64,000 nt of DNA. It comes from Chryseobacterium carnipullorum (GTDB lineage: Bacteria > Bacteroidota > Bacteroidia > Flavobacteriales > Weeksellaceae). Below the pieces are notes generated by a model. It was not told the origin of the DNA. It saw only the letters and a list, made by a program, of their open reading frames with translations, and ran no database searches. Location: assembly GCF_900142785.1 (NCBI RefSeq), contig NZ_FRCD01000020.1:51720-115719 (forward strand), given 5' to 3'. This document shows, piece by piece, positions 1 through 8,578 of this stretch. Made by a program: the position numbers and the translations under genes. The first letter of the stretch is position 1; every line of letters starts with the position of its first letter.

Positions 1-411
1 ATTGGTAATCACACATTTTCACATTCAAACAATACCGGATTTTTATCTGCTGTCAAAATGATTTCCGAGATTGAGAAGTGTGATGAAATCATGTTCCGTG
101 TGGGCCACCTTAAAACAGATTTATACCGTCCTCCTTTTGGGGTTACCAATCCAAATATCGCCAAAGCCATTAGAAAAACCCACAAAACAAGCATCGGCTG
201 GAATGTCCGCTCACTGGATACGGTGACAGACGATGAAAATAAGATTTACAAAAGAGTTACCAGTAACCTTAAAAAAGGAAGTATTATTCTTCTCCATGAT
301 ACCTCTGAAAAGACTTATAACGTTTTGGTCGATTTATTGTTATTTTTGAAGGACAAAAAATATTCGACGTTTACCGTCAATTCAATTACAAAATCAAATA
401 AAAATGATTAA
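1..411 (+). CDS. polysaccharide deacetylase family protein (5' end outside window)
   Basis: This is the C-terminal part of a NodB-type polysaccharide deacetylase. The frame is open from base 1, so the start lies upstream of the window. Seen: the metal-binding NHTFSHSN block (HxxxH) at the very first codons, the RPPFG motif near base 128, and the closing IILLHD block near base 291. Family knowledge: these are metal-dependent de-N- or de-O-acetylases acting on glycans or small acylated molecules. It overlaps the next gene by 8 bases and is probably in one transcript with the pigment genes that follow. Its substrate in a pigment cluster cannot be told from sequence. Confidence 0.9.
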   Translation: MGNHTFSHSNNTGFLSAVKMISEIEKCDEIMFRVGHLKTDLYRPPFGVTNPNIAKAIRKTHKTSIGWNVRSLDTVTDDENKIYKRVTSNLKKGSIILLHDTSEKTYNVLVDLLLFLKDKKYSTFTVNSITKSNKND

Positions 412-1030
412 AAATATTGCTTTCGGAGCATTTTTATTAATTTCCGGGTTCATTTCTGCACAGATGACAGCCATGTCCGGAGCAGAAGCTAAAGCATTTG
501 TGACGAAAGTATCTTCTGAAACTCAGGAGATCAAAACCCTTCAGAGCGATTTTACCCAGACCAAAAAAATGGATTTTCTGGATAAGAATATCGTTACGTA
601 CGGTAAGATGTCACTAAAATCGCCTAATATGCTGAGCTGGAAGTACACCAAACCTTACCAGTACAGCATTGTTTTTAAAGACAGTAAAATTTTCATTAAT
701 GACCAGGGCAAAAAGTCTTCTGTAGACGCGAAGAGTAAAACGTTTGAGAAGATCAATAAGCTGATCGTAGGAAGTTCAAACGGGAAAATGTTCAGTGACC
801 CGGAATTTACCGTTACCTATTTTAAAAACGGAAACTTCAATGTGGCCAAATTCATTCCGAAATCGGCTCAATTACTGAAATACATCAAACAGATCGAGTT
901 ACATTTCCCTAAAAACCAATCTACGGTTTCGCAGGTGAATATGACGGAAGCTTCAGGAGATACGACCAATATTGTTTTCAAAAATACCAAAATCAATGCA
1001 GCGATTGCAGCTTCAGAATTTAATTTATAG
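404..1030 (+). CDS. LolA-like outer-membrane lipoprotein carrier protein
   Basis: A 208-residue periplasmic protein with an N-terminal signal peptide (about 19 residues ending SAQ) and a LolA/LolB-like body. The stretch with 'LQSDFTQTKKMDFL', then 'SPNMLSWKYTKPYQYS' and 'VFKDSKIFIND', is typical of LolA. Family: LolA shuttles lipoproteins through the periplasm, and cluster-specific LolA paralogues are a hallmark of aryl-polyene and flexirubin gene sets, where they are thought to move the lipid-like pigment to the outer membrane. The gene overlaps the deacetylase by 8 bases and its 3' end overlaps the start of the next lipoprotein gene, indicating tight coupling. A role in pigment export is inferred from context. 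Confidence 0.88.
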   Translation: MIKNIAFGAFLLISGFISAQMTAMSGAEAKAFVTKVSSETQEIKTLQSDFTQTKKMDFLDKNIVTYGKMSLKSPNMLSWKYTKPYQYSIVFKDSKIFINDQGKKSSVDAKSKTFEKINKLIVGSSNGKMFSDPEFTVTYFKNGNFNVAKFIPKSAQLLKYIKQIELHFPKNQSTVSQVNMTEASGDTTNIVFKNTKINAAIAASEFNL

Positions 1031-1637
1031 CCTGGTTATTCTACTGTTTGTTTCCTGTAAAAGCTACAAGCTTACAGATGCAAAACCAGTTCAAAGCACG
1101 GAAAAGACGGTTGAAAATCTATATTTTTCATCAGGCGAAGATTATGTTTATAAATGTCAGATGGATATTTATAAAAATCATGTAAGTGGTATTCTGATCA
1201 TCAAAAAACTGAATGAAACAACCCACCGTGTGGCTATGACTTCAGATTTTGGAAATAAATTGATTGATTTCGAGATTTCTGAAAATGATTTTAAACTGAA
1301 TTATGTACTTCCGGATCTGGACAAAAAAATCGTTATTAATTTTCTAAGAAATGACTTTCGTGAATTGTTGAAAAGATCATATCCTGTGAGTGAATCTTTT
1401 GAAAATGATCAGTCGAAAATCTATCTGTCTAAAGCGGATAACAAGGCTTATTATCTGTTCTTCAGTAAAGAAAACAGATTGTTGAAGAACATCATTTACA
1501 CCAAAAACACTAAGGAAAAAATTGATTTCAGTTTTGAGGCAAAAAAACATATCTTCGCGGACAGCTTAAACCTCCGGCATAAGGATTTTAAGATCAATAT
1601 AAAACTATTTCAAATAACCGAAACCGAACAGAATTAA
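996..1637 (+). CDS. hypothetical lipoprotein of the pigment cluster
   Basis: I chose the ATG at 996, inside the end of lolA. A longer frame from a TTG at 972 exists, but the ATG gives a clean lipoprotein signal: a hydrophobic stretch LIYSLVILLFVS followed by Cys and a polar tail. The mature part (about 190 residues) is rich in beta-strand-like alternating residues, with no motif I recognise. Flexirubin and aryl-polyene clusters usually have a small lipoprotein next to the LolA-like gene, and this fits that slot. It ends 1 base before the next start. Function unknown; an outer-membrane partner of LolA is a reasonable inference. Confidence 0.75.
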   Translation: MQRLQLQNLIYSLVILLFVSCKSYKLTDAKPVQSTEKTVENLYFSSGEDYVYKCQMDIYKNHVSGILIIKKLNETTHRVAMTSDFGNKLIDFEISENDFKLNYVLPDLDKKIVINFLRNDFRELLKRSYPVSESFENDQSKIYLSKADNKAYYLFFSKENRLLKNIIYTKNTKEKIDFSFEAKKHIFADSLNLRHKDFKINIKLFQITETEQN

Positions 1638-1638
1638 C

Positions 1639-2241
1639 ATGAAAAAACTTCTATTTTTAGCAATTGCTTTAATTTCAAGCCTTTCTTTTGCCCAGGTAAC
1701 TTTTAATCCCGGCATACGAGTGGGCGCCAATATTGCTCATTTTTCGGATGGTCCTGTTCACGACTATTGGTATTACATTGATAATCAAAACTATTATCAT
1801 AGCGGAAGCAATACGTATGATATCAAATCAAAAATTGATTTTTATATTGGTTTTCAGGCGAATATCCGATTTGCTAAATTCTATGCTCTTCAACCGGAAA
1901 TTTACTATACCCGTCAGGGAGCCAAATATGAAAGTCAAAACCCAGCGGTAGCTTCTAAAACGGTGAGCCTTTCTTATATAGGAGGAGCGGTAGTGAATAA
2001 ATTTTATTTCGATAAATTCAATATTCATTTTGGTCCGACTTTGGAACTTCTTACCGATCATAAAAATATTGAATCTCCAACAGATGCTGATTTAGGGTTA
2101 TTATTTGGAGCAGGATATGATATTACCAAAAATTTTGGAGTAGAAGCCAGAATTAAAAAGGGCTTTGTATATATTAATGGCGACCATACGAATGTAACAT
2201 TTCAAACGGGAGTTTATTATACCTTTAACATGAAAAAATAA
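1639..2241 (+). CDS. small outer-membrane beta-barrel (PorT-like) protein
   Basis: A 200-residue protein with a signal peptide (MKKLLFLAIALISSLSFAQ). The body has the 'GIRVGANIAHF...' start, alternating aromatic strands and a terminal aromatic strand (GVYYTFNM) seen in the outer-membrane beta-barrel/PorT-like family of Bacteroidota. It probably folds as an eight-strand barrel. It lies between the lipoprotein and the dehydratase with gaps of 1 and 4 bases, so it belongs to the same transcript. A structural or transport role for the pigment in the outer membrane is inference from context. Confidence 0.75.
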   Translation: MKKLLFLAIALISSLSFAQVTFNPGIRVGANIAHFSDGPVHDYWYYIDNQNYYHSGSNTYDIKSKIDFYIGFQANIRFAKFYALQPEIYYTRQGAKYESQNPAVASKTVSLSYIGGAVVNKFYFDKFNIHFGPTLELLTDHKNIESPTDADLGLLFGAGYDITKNFGVEARIKKGFVYINGDHTNVTFQTGVYYTFNMKK

Positions 2242-2245
2242 TTTT

Positions 2246-2617
2246 ATGCAGACTATTCTTACAGACTTTTATACTTTAGAATCATACGAAAAAGCAGAAA
2301 CCGGAAATTATACCGCTTATATTCATCTGAATAAAGACCATGCGATTTTTAAAGGTCATTTTCCCGGAAATCCTGTAACACCAGGGGTTTGTATGATGCA
2401 GATCGTAAAAGAACTGACAGAAGAATTTACGGGTTCAAAATTATTTTTAAAAACAGCATCAAATGTAAAATTCATGGCGATCATCAATCCATTTGAGACT
2501 CCGGACCTGAAACTCCAACTGGATATTACTGAAAATGAAGAAGATGTTAAAGTAAAAAACATCACTTCTTTTGGCGAGACTATTGCATTAAAAATGTCTG
2601 TAAGCTATAAAAAATAA
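2246..2617 (+). CDS. hotdog-fold 3-hydroxyacyl-ACP dehydratase-like protein
   Basis: A 123-residue single hotdog-domain protein of the FabZ type. Seen: GHFPGNPVTPGV with the catalytic-type His at residue 38. Family: FabZ-like enzymes dehydrate 3-hydroxyacyl-ACP to the trans-2-enoyl form, and aryl-polyene clusters encode dedicated ones so that polyene double bonds are kept. Odd: the position that is the catalytic Glu in FabZ, 14 residues after the His, is Gln52 here, with a Glu one helical turn later (Glu56). Either the acid is supplied differently or the protein acts as a partner or thioesterase-like hotdog. Part of the plus-strand pigment operon. Confidence 0.85.
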   Translation: MQTILTDFYTLESYEKAETGNYTAYIHLNKDHAIFKGHFPGNPVTPGVCMMQIVKELTEEFTGSKLFLKTASNVKFMAIINPFETPDLKLQLDITENEEDVKVKNITSFGETIALKMSVSYKK

Positions 2618-2621
2618 CATC

Positions 2622-3098
2622 ATGAAACTTCTCTTATCTCTTGTAACGGCTTTTATTTTCTTTTTCCAGACGGACATTGAAGCGTTAAGAAACAGCTATG
2701 CTAAAGCTAATCTTTCCAATGCCAATACGGAAGCGTTCATCAATCTTGCAGAAAAGCAATCGGGTTCTGATGCCGTAACCAACGGTTACAAAGCAGCGGC
2801 ACAGATTATGGAGGCCAAGATTACCAAAAAGAACAGAAAAGCGCTTGTGAAAACAGGAGCAACAAGTCTTGAAAGCATTATTAAAAGTAATCCCAATACT
2901 ATAGAACTTCGCGTAATCAGGCTGAGTGTTCAGGAAAATATCCCGAAAATAGTGGGTTACAGAGGCAGTATCAAGGACGACAAAGCATTCCTGATGAGTA
3001 ATTACAGTAAGCAAAACGCAACGTTGAAAAGCTATGTGAAAAAGTTTGTGATGCAGTCTAAATCCTTTACAGACGCAGAAAGAGCCACTATAAAATAA
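2622..3098 (+). CDS. exported hypothetical protein of the pigment cluster
   Basis: A 158-residue protein with a short hydrophobic N-terminus (MKLLLSLVTAFIFFFQ) that looks like a signal peptide. The rest is helical, Ala/Lys/Asn-rich and without transmembrane segments: 'ALRNSYAKANLSNANTEAFINLAEK'-type helices followed by 'SIIKSNPNTIELRVIRLSVQENIP'. This resembles a small TPR-like periplasmic protein, but I recognise no family with confidence. Gaps of 4 bases on both sides tie it to the dehydratase upstream and the glycosyltransferase downstream. Confidence 0.7.
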   Translation: MKLLLSLVTAFIFFFQTDIEALRNSYAKANLSNANTEAFINLAEKQSGSDAVTNGYKAAAQIMEAKITKKNRKALVKTGATSLESIIKSNPNTIELRVIRLSVQENIPKIVGYRGSIKDDKAFLMSNYSKQNATLKSYVKKFVMQSKSFTDAERATIK

Positions 3099-3102
3099 AA
3101 CG

Positions 3103-4275
3103 ATGACCTTTCCTGAAGTACAAAATGCCATCAACGAAAAAAAGATTTGCATTTTAATCCCTACTTACAATAATGAAAAAACTCTGAAAAGAGTCATAGA
3201 CGGTGTTCTGAATTACACTGAAAACATTATTGCGGTCAATGACGGTTCAACAGATTCTACATCTCACATTTTAGCGCAGTATCCGCAGATCACCGTGATT
3301 TCCCTGCCAGAGAACAAAGGAAAGGGAAACGGGCTTAAAACAGGCTTCAGAAAGGCAAAAAAACTGGGTTATCATTATGCCATTACCATTGATTCAGACG
3401 GACAGCATTATCCGGATGACATTCCTGTATTCGTAGAGGCAATGATTCAGGAAGAAGAAGATGTACTTTTGATCGGAAACAGAAATATGTCTCAGGATGG
3501 AATTCCGAAAAAGAGCAGCTTTGGAAACAGATTTTCTAATTTCTGGTTCTGGTTTGAGACCGGAATAAAACTGGAAGACACGCAATCCGGCTACAGATTA
3601 TATCCACTATTAAAAATTCCCAGGAAATATTTTACCCCGAAATTTGAATTTGAAATCGAAATCATTGTCAGGACGGCCTGGAGACATGTTCCCGTAAAAA
3701 ATGTTCCCATCAAGGTTTTATATGATCCTGCAGAAAGGGTTTCTCATTTCAGACCGTTCAAAGATTTTACCAGAATCAGCATTCTGAATACTATTTTGGT
3801 AACCATCACGCTGCTTTATATTATTCCGCGAAACTTCGTGAATAATTTCAAAAAAAAAAGCTTTAAAAGATTCATAAAAGAAGATGTCCTGGAAAGTGAC
3901 GGCAGCAACCGGACGAAGGCATTTTCAATCGCACTCGGTGTGTTTATCGGATTTTCACCTTTCTGGGGATTTCATACCCTGCTTGTGATTTCACTCTCCG
4001 TACTTTTTAAGCTGAATAAAGTTTTGGCCTTTGTGGCGTCCAACGTGAGTCTTCCGCCTTTTATTCCTTTTGTGATTGCGGCTTCTCTCTTTTTAGGTTC
4101 CCCATTTGTACATGGCGACAGTAATATTTTAAGCAGCGAGCTCAATTTCGAACTGATTAAAAACAATCTGCTTCAATATGTAATCGGAAGTGCTATTTTA
4201 GCGACATCGATGTCCGCTATTTGCGGAATTGCCACCTATCTTTTTCTGAATAAACTGAATCCGGAGAATGATTAG
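3103..4275 (+). CDS. GT2 glycosyltransferase fused to a DUF2062 membrane domain
   Basis: A 390-residue two-domain protein. Residues about 10-225 are a DPM1-like family 2 glycosyltransferase: ILIPTYNNE at the nucleotide site, VNDGSTD, and the metal-binding DSDGQHYPDD. Residues about 265-385 form a DUF2062 domain with several membrane helices (ALGVFIGFSPFWGFH, SNVSLPPFIPF). Family knowledge: GT2 enzymes of this class transfer sugars from NDP-sugars to polyprenyl phosphate or lipid acceptors. GT2 genes are regular members of aryl-polyene and flexirubin clusters, where their exact reaction is unclear. Last gene of the plus-strand operon; the downstream gene is convergent. Confidence 0.88.
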   Translation: MTFPEVQNAINEKKICILIPTYNNEKTLKRVIDGVLNYTENIIAVNDGSTDSTSHILAQYPQITVISLPENKGKGNGLKTGFRKAKKLGYHYAITIDSDGQHYPDDIPVFVEAMIQEEEDVLLIGNRNMSQDGIPKKSSFGNRFSNFWFWFETGIKLEDTQSGYRLYPLLKIPRKYFTPKFEFEIEIIVRTAWRHVPVKNVPIKVLYDPAERVSHFRPFKDFTRISILNTILVTITLLYIIPRNFVNNFKKKSFKRFIKEDVLESDGSNRTKAFSIALGVFIGFSPFWGFHTLLVISLSVLFKLNKVLAFVASNVSLPPFIPFVIAASLFLGSPFVHGDSNILSSELNFELIKNNLLQYVIGSAILATSMSAICGIATYLFLNKLNPEND

Positions 4276-4423
4276 GAGATTTTAGACATCAGATATGGGA
4301 CATGAGACTTTATATATTAAGTTTAGCAACAAGCAACTAAAATACAATAAAACCCAAAAACACTCTGCCCCTCAAAACGGTACCCCATACCACGTAAATC
4401 CATCCACTTTCATGTAATCCGCA

Positions 4424-4455
4424 ACAAAAAAGCCCTGAAGCAGAGCTTCAGGACT
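4424..4455 (-). terminator. rho-independent terminator of the M36 protease gene
   Basis: CCTGAAGC (4434-4441) pairs perfectly with GCTTCAGG (4445-4452) around an AGA loop, and flanking bases extend the stem. On the minus strand it is followed by a run of T, about 30 bases after the protease stop. It also lies downstream of the convergent glycosyltransferase gene. Confidence 0.85.
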
Positions 4456-4484
4456 TCCTTCTCTATACTGTTATTATTCTACTT

Positions 4485-7157
4485 TTATTTTGAAACAATA
4501 ATTTTCTGGCTGTAATCAATGGCATTCCCCTTGATGGTCACCATATACACTCCGTTCAATAGCGTATTAACGTTTACAGTGGTCTGTTTGTTCAGATTGA
4601 TTTTTTCCGAAGAAACCAATTTTCCTGTCAAGTCATACACTGAAACGGTAGTAATCCCTGAAAGATCCATTCCTGATGGCGTTTTTATCGTGAATTCAGT
4701 TTGCACCGGATTCGGATAGATGGATATTCCTTTTGAAGCAGCAGAAGCTTCGTTCACTGCCAGGGTATTACATTCAGCCGGAACGTCGAAATTTTCAACC
4801 TGGTCGCTTAAGTCCGGAGCAGGCTGATTATAATCCTGCCATATTCCAACCAAACCTCCCGGTGCTGCATTAACGCCTAACCCTCTTTTCGCAAATACCT
4901 TCCAGATCATACATTTATCTGCTCCGTTGGTTTTTGCCATGTCAGCCGCTAAGATGGCATTCCTTCCCTGTATAAAGTTCGGGTTACACTGCTGCAGTTT
5001 AAGGGCATCAACTACCAACTGAAGTACTCTTGCACTTCCGCTATTCGGATCTGCCAATACATTGCTGTTATAGCCATATTTCTCTACGTATTTCCAGTTA
5101 AGATCCCAAAGCATCGTTGCCCATACAAATCCTATACTGTGAACATCTGCTCTGGTAACCGGAATTACGGTACCATTAGTTAATCTTACATTATCGTTAA
5201 CTTTCATCCCATTAGTTCTGGCATAGGTGTAATTATTAACGGTAAAATCAGGTGAATATTTCGCGGGTCTTATCCCTGCTCCATTTGTAGTTTGACTGGC
5301 TGTAAAAGTAGCCATTCCTCTGGGAACAGAAGCGTTGTCTCCCGGCTTGTTGGTTAGCATCAAGGCAAAGAAATCAGACCATCCTTCTCCCATCTGCTCA
5401 TTGGAAGTTCCGTAATTTAAACAGTTGTTTCCGGTACCCGTCATACGGTTGGTGATTCCATGTCCGTATTCGTGTGCCATAACCCCATTGTCTAAGCTTC
5501 CGTCTTTATAAACGTAATTTAATTTATCGTATTTTAATGTTGCACTAATCGTTGCTCCATTGGTAATTTCAGACTGTAAGAATTGTCCTTCCGTCTTTCC
5601 AATCATTATGGTCGGAATAGTAATAGTAGCATCTGTACCACCTAAACCTACCGGAGTATCACTATTGGGGTGATATTGTATCACGCCTATAGCACCAGCA
5701 TTCTGCAGATTTTTGGTTTTAACTGCAAAACCGCAAGTCGCCGCAGTTACTACCGCTATTTTACCGGTTAAGCTTCCTGCTGCTACAGCCGTACATGCAT
5801 CTGCAGGCACAGAAAGTGCTAAATTTCCAGTTACAGGAGCATTTCCTTCAAGCGCAGGGCCAAACTGTGCCGTTCTGTTTATTGGAACTCTTGCCGTATA
5901 AATTGATGGCGAATTATAAAAGAGATTCTGCATCTGAGTAGGCTCAAATAAATACATCTGCATTCTGGGGGCAGATCCGTCTGCCGGTGACTGGAAGTTC
6001 GCATTATTATAAGCTCCTCCGTCTCTGGCTTCTGCCAAAACAGCATCATTGCCTGCACCGGAGCCACTGAAATTAGTGGTCTGAAAATTTCTGGCTGTTT
6101 CTGTAAATCCAAATTTATAAAATACATCATGCATTTTATTATTGACATAAAATAAATTGGTCACCGCCGCAGAAGTATAGTTCTGTGGAGGTAATGTTAC
6201 ATCCATAGGGAAATCAAAAGCTCTTGCCGCTCCCCCATCGGCAGAAAACTGAACCGTATTGGTATTGTTTTCATCCGTATATGCGTACGCATTATTTCCT
6301 CTGGTGTTCGTATAATGATTGGTACCATCAGAATGCCATCCTTCCGGAGAAGCTGTTAAGTCCCACGGATTATTCAGCAATGCTCTGCTTCCAAAAGAAG
6401 GAGCTTCCACAGGGAATGGCAGAACGTTATAAGAGGCATTATCAGGAGCCAAAACAAAATTTTTGTTAAGGTTGCTGTTTTCCTGCTTTACAGAAACAGG
6501 AAGTATAGAAGGTTGAATATTGAGTTCTGTTTTCGGTAATTCTGTTGGAAAGTGCTCGTGAGCGCCATCATGGAAATCACATGAAATTGTAAGATTTTCG
6601 CGGTATAGTACAGAACCGTCATCTGTGCTGATGATTAAAGTCCACAGGTTGCCTGTCCCTTTCTCTTCCAAGTCGAACTGGTATCCAAGGATCAATTCTC
6701 CGCCTTTAGAGAAGTAAACAAGTTTAGTTTTTAAAGATTCTTCTTTTCCCTGACTGTTTTTAACGGTAGTCAAGCCGTTCAGTTTCCTGGCTGCTTCTGC
6801 TACCAGAGACTCCTTATGGGCACTCTCCTTTCCTTTTATCAGGGAAGGATACGTTTTCACAAAAGTATCAGCAAAGCTCAGCACTTTATCTTCTCTTACC
6901 AAAACATTGGCAGAACTTCCAAAAACCGGAACACCATTGATGGTTTGCTGTATTCCTACCACATCACCTTTCAGACTTTTTGAAGGGTCAACATTCACAA
7001 TGGTAAATGCTTTCAGCTCAGGATTTATTCTTTGAAATGTCTTTTCAGCATTAACGTAATCTTTGATCACCTGCTCATGTTTCTGAGCAGATAAAGCGCT
7101 ATAACCGAAAAAAGAACAAAGCAATAAAAACTTAACACTTAGTCGAATTCTTTTCAT
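4485..7157 (-). CDS. secreted M36 (fungalysin-like) zinc metallopeptidase with T9SS sorting domain
   Basis: An 890-residue secreted protease. Order: signal peptide (1-24), a long fungalysin-type propeptide (about 30-200), and the M36 catalytic domain with HEYGH (His562, Glu563, His566) and the third zinc ligand in GEGWSDFF (Glu591). A protease-associated (PA)-like segment is inserted before the zinc site (about 450-545; 'GSLTGKIAVV...GAIGVIQY...PTIMIGKTEG'). The C-terminal type A sorting domain starts at YPNP (Tyr814) and ends in KIIVSK. It is therefore expected to be exported by Sec, crossed through the T9SS and anchored or released at the surface. Single gene with its own terminator; it sits between the two arms of the pigment cluster and has no obvious link to it. 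Confidence 0.95.
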   Translation of the reverse strand: MKRIRLSVKFLLLCSFFGYSALSAQKHEQVIKDYVNAEKTFQRINPELKAFTIVNVDPSKSLKGDVVGIQQTINGVPVFGSSANVLVREDKVLSFADTFVKTYPSLIKGKESAHKESLVAEAARKLNGLTTVKNSQGKEESLKTKLVYFSKGGELILGYQFDLEEKGTGNLWTLIISTDDGSVLYRENLTISCDFHDGAHEHFPTELPKTELNIQPSILPVSVKQENSNLNKNFVLAPDNASYNVLPFPVEAPSFGSRALLNNPWDLTASPEGWHSDGTNHYTNTRGNNAYAYTDENNTNTVQFSADGGAARAFDFPMDVTLPPQNYTSAAVTNLFYVNNKMHDVFYKFGFTETARNFQTTNFSGSGAGNDAVLAEARDGGAYNNANFQSPADGSAPRMQMYLFEPTQMQNLFYNSPSIYTARVPINRTAQFGPALEGNAPVTGNLALSVPADACTAVAAGSLTGKIAVVTAATCGFAVKTKNLQNAGAIGVIQYHPNSDTPVGLGGTDATITIPTIMIGKTEGQFLQSEITNGATISATLKYDKLNYVYKDGSLDNGVMAHEYGHGITNRMTGTGNNCLNYGTSNEQMGEGWSDFFALMLTNKPGDNASVPRGMATFTASQTTNGAGIRPAKYSPDFTVNNYTYARTNGMKVNDNVRLTNGTVIPVTRADVHSIGFVWATMLWDLNWKYVEKYGYNSNVLADPNSGSARVLQLVVDALKLQQCNPNFIQGRNAILAADMAKTNGADKCMIWKVFAKRGLGVNAAPGGLVGIWQDYNQPAPDLSDQVENFDVPAECNTLAVNEASAASKGISIYPNPVQTEFTIKTPSGMDLSGITTVSVYDLTGKLVSSEKINLNKQTTVNVNTLLNGVYMVTIKGNAIDYSQKIIVSK

Positions 7158-7257
7158 ATCTTTTACTTTGATTTAATTTACTTCCCTAGTTAGTAGCAAA
7201 AACAACAAAATGTTACATTATCGATACCAATGGGTTAATAATAATTATTTTATACCA

Positions 7258-7290
7258 CGAAAAAGAGCATTTTACAAAACAAAATGCTCA
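7258..7290 (-). terminator. terminator after the alpha/beta hydrolase operon
   Basis: GAGCATTTT (7265-7273) and AAAATGCTC (7281-7289) form a perfect 9-bp stem with a 7-base loop. On the minus strand the stem is followed by TTTTTCG. It lies 30 bases after the hydrolase stop and ends the minus-strand operon. Confidence 0.8.
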
Positions 7291-7318
7291 ACTTATTTCA
7301 TTATTTTAAAATTAAATT

Positions 7319-8572
7319 TTACTTCACAATAAACTGAACGAGGTCCTTTAAAAACTCCTCATCTACATTTCCTTTGACTTCATAATCTCCCGGAGATGGA
7401 ATCCCTGAACCCCTAATAAACAAATGATTCAGTGAAGGATACCATTTAAAAGTTGCCATTTTATTGGTTTTCAACTGATTTTTCCAAAGGGCAAAGTCTT
7501 TTTCTGTCACCTGATAATCTCTTCCACCCTGTGCAAAAAACAGAGGTGACTTGATGTTTTTAACTTCATCAAGCGGTTTATAGTTTAAAAGATATTTCCA
7601 ATAGGAAGCAGACTGTCCCAGGGGAAGTTCTGAGTCCGGACTATTCAGATCAAATTTATCTGATTGTAAAAAAGCCACTTGCTTTTTGATGGTATCTACC
7701 GTTTCGGTTGAAATTTTTGAAGGGTCAATTTTGTGAAGGTATTCAAGCTGATCCATTATGACTTCCTGAAGCGGTCTGGCATTACCGGCCATAAAAACAT
7801 ATTTTGAAATCTGAGCTTTCTCTGCGATCTTCGGCATCAGATAAGCGCCCAGGCTATGTCCCAACATGATGATCTGATACCCTTTGAAATTCTCATTATT
7901 TTTAAAATATGCTGCTGCATTGACTGCATCATTGATTGTTTCCTGTTCTGCTGTTGACTTTTCAGTGAAAGTTTCCGGATTGGAATAGGTTCTTTTGTCA
8001 TATCGATATGAAGCAATTCCATTTTTAAAAAGCTCATCTGCAATATCTTTGAAAGGCTTATTTTCACCTAAGGTCTCGTCTCTGTCGCTTGCTCCGGATC
8101 CATGAACAAAAATGACTAGCTTTTTCTTATTACCATTTGCCGGAACAAGCAAAGTTCCCTTCAGTTCAATATCATCACTGGTCATCTTTAATGTATTTTT
8201 ATCATCCGGCTGATCAAACATTTTATGAGGAACCAGAAAGAAACCGATCATCTTATCACCGCTGGTAAAAGTAATCTGGATATCCAGTTTAGATTTTTCA
8301 AATTCAGAATAATAGTAATAGGAATCTTTTTCATTATTTACCTCCAGAATGTTTTTAAATGCACCCAACTGCCCCTGAAGCTGCTCAGTAACCATGGCAA
8401 GGTCTGTGGCTTTGATCTCTCCGGCTACGGAAGCATCAAAAAATGAATGGGCTTTTTCTGGATTTTTATCAACCAATAAAGTCCTGATAAATTGGGCTCC
8501 GATGTCTTTTCTGCTTTGAGAAAATGACAGGAATGACAATACAATTAGAAATAGGGTTAAAAGTTTTTTCAT
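7319..8572 (-). CDS. exported alpha/beta hydrolase with N-terminal DUF3887-like domain
   Basis: A 417-residue protein with a signal peptide (MKKLLTLFLIVLSFLSFSQ). The N-terminal 120 residues resemble the DUF3887 domain found ahead of many alpha/beta hydrolases. The hydrolase domain shows HGSGASDRDE (oxyanion region), the nucleophile elbow GHSLG, an Asp region 'FFAQGGRDYQV' and a late His ('SLNHLFI'). Family: periplasmic esterases or acyl hydrolases of unknown substrate. The start is 6 bases after the DUF1648 gene, so it is the last gene of the minus-strand operon that begins with pigment genes. It may act on ester-linked lipids, but this is only positional inference. Confidence 0.88.
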   Translation of the reverse strand: MKKLLTLFLIVLSFLSFSQSRKDIGAQFIRTLLVDKNPEKAHSFFDASVAGEIKATDLAMVTEQLQGQLGAFKNILEVNNEKDSYYYYSEFEKSKLDIQITFTSGDKMIGFFLVPHKMFDQPDDKNTLKMTSDDIELKGTLLVPANGNKKKLVIFVHGSGASDRDETLGENKPFKDIADELFKNGIASYRYDKRTYSNPETFTEKSTAEQETINDAVNAAAYFKNNENFKGYQIIMLGHSLGAYLMPKIAEKAQISKYVFMAGNARPLQEVIMDQLEYLHKIDPSKISTETVDTIKKQVAFLQSDKFDLNSPDSELPLGQSASYWKYLLNYKPLDEVKNIKSPLFFAQGGRDYQVTEKDFALWKNQLKTNKMATFKWYPSLNHLFIRGSGIPSPGDYEVKGNVDEEFLKDLVQFIVK

Positions 8573-8578
8573 AATTAA

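Noticed and set aside
2685..3152. 155-codon antisense ORF opposite the exported unknown of the pigment operon
   Set aside because: Cys/Phe-rich shadow of the plus-strand gene; the plus-strand frame has a signal peptide and operon spacing.
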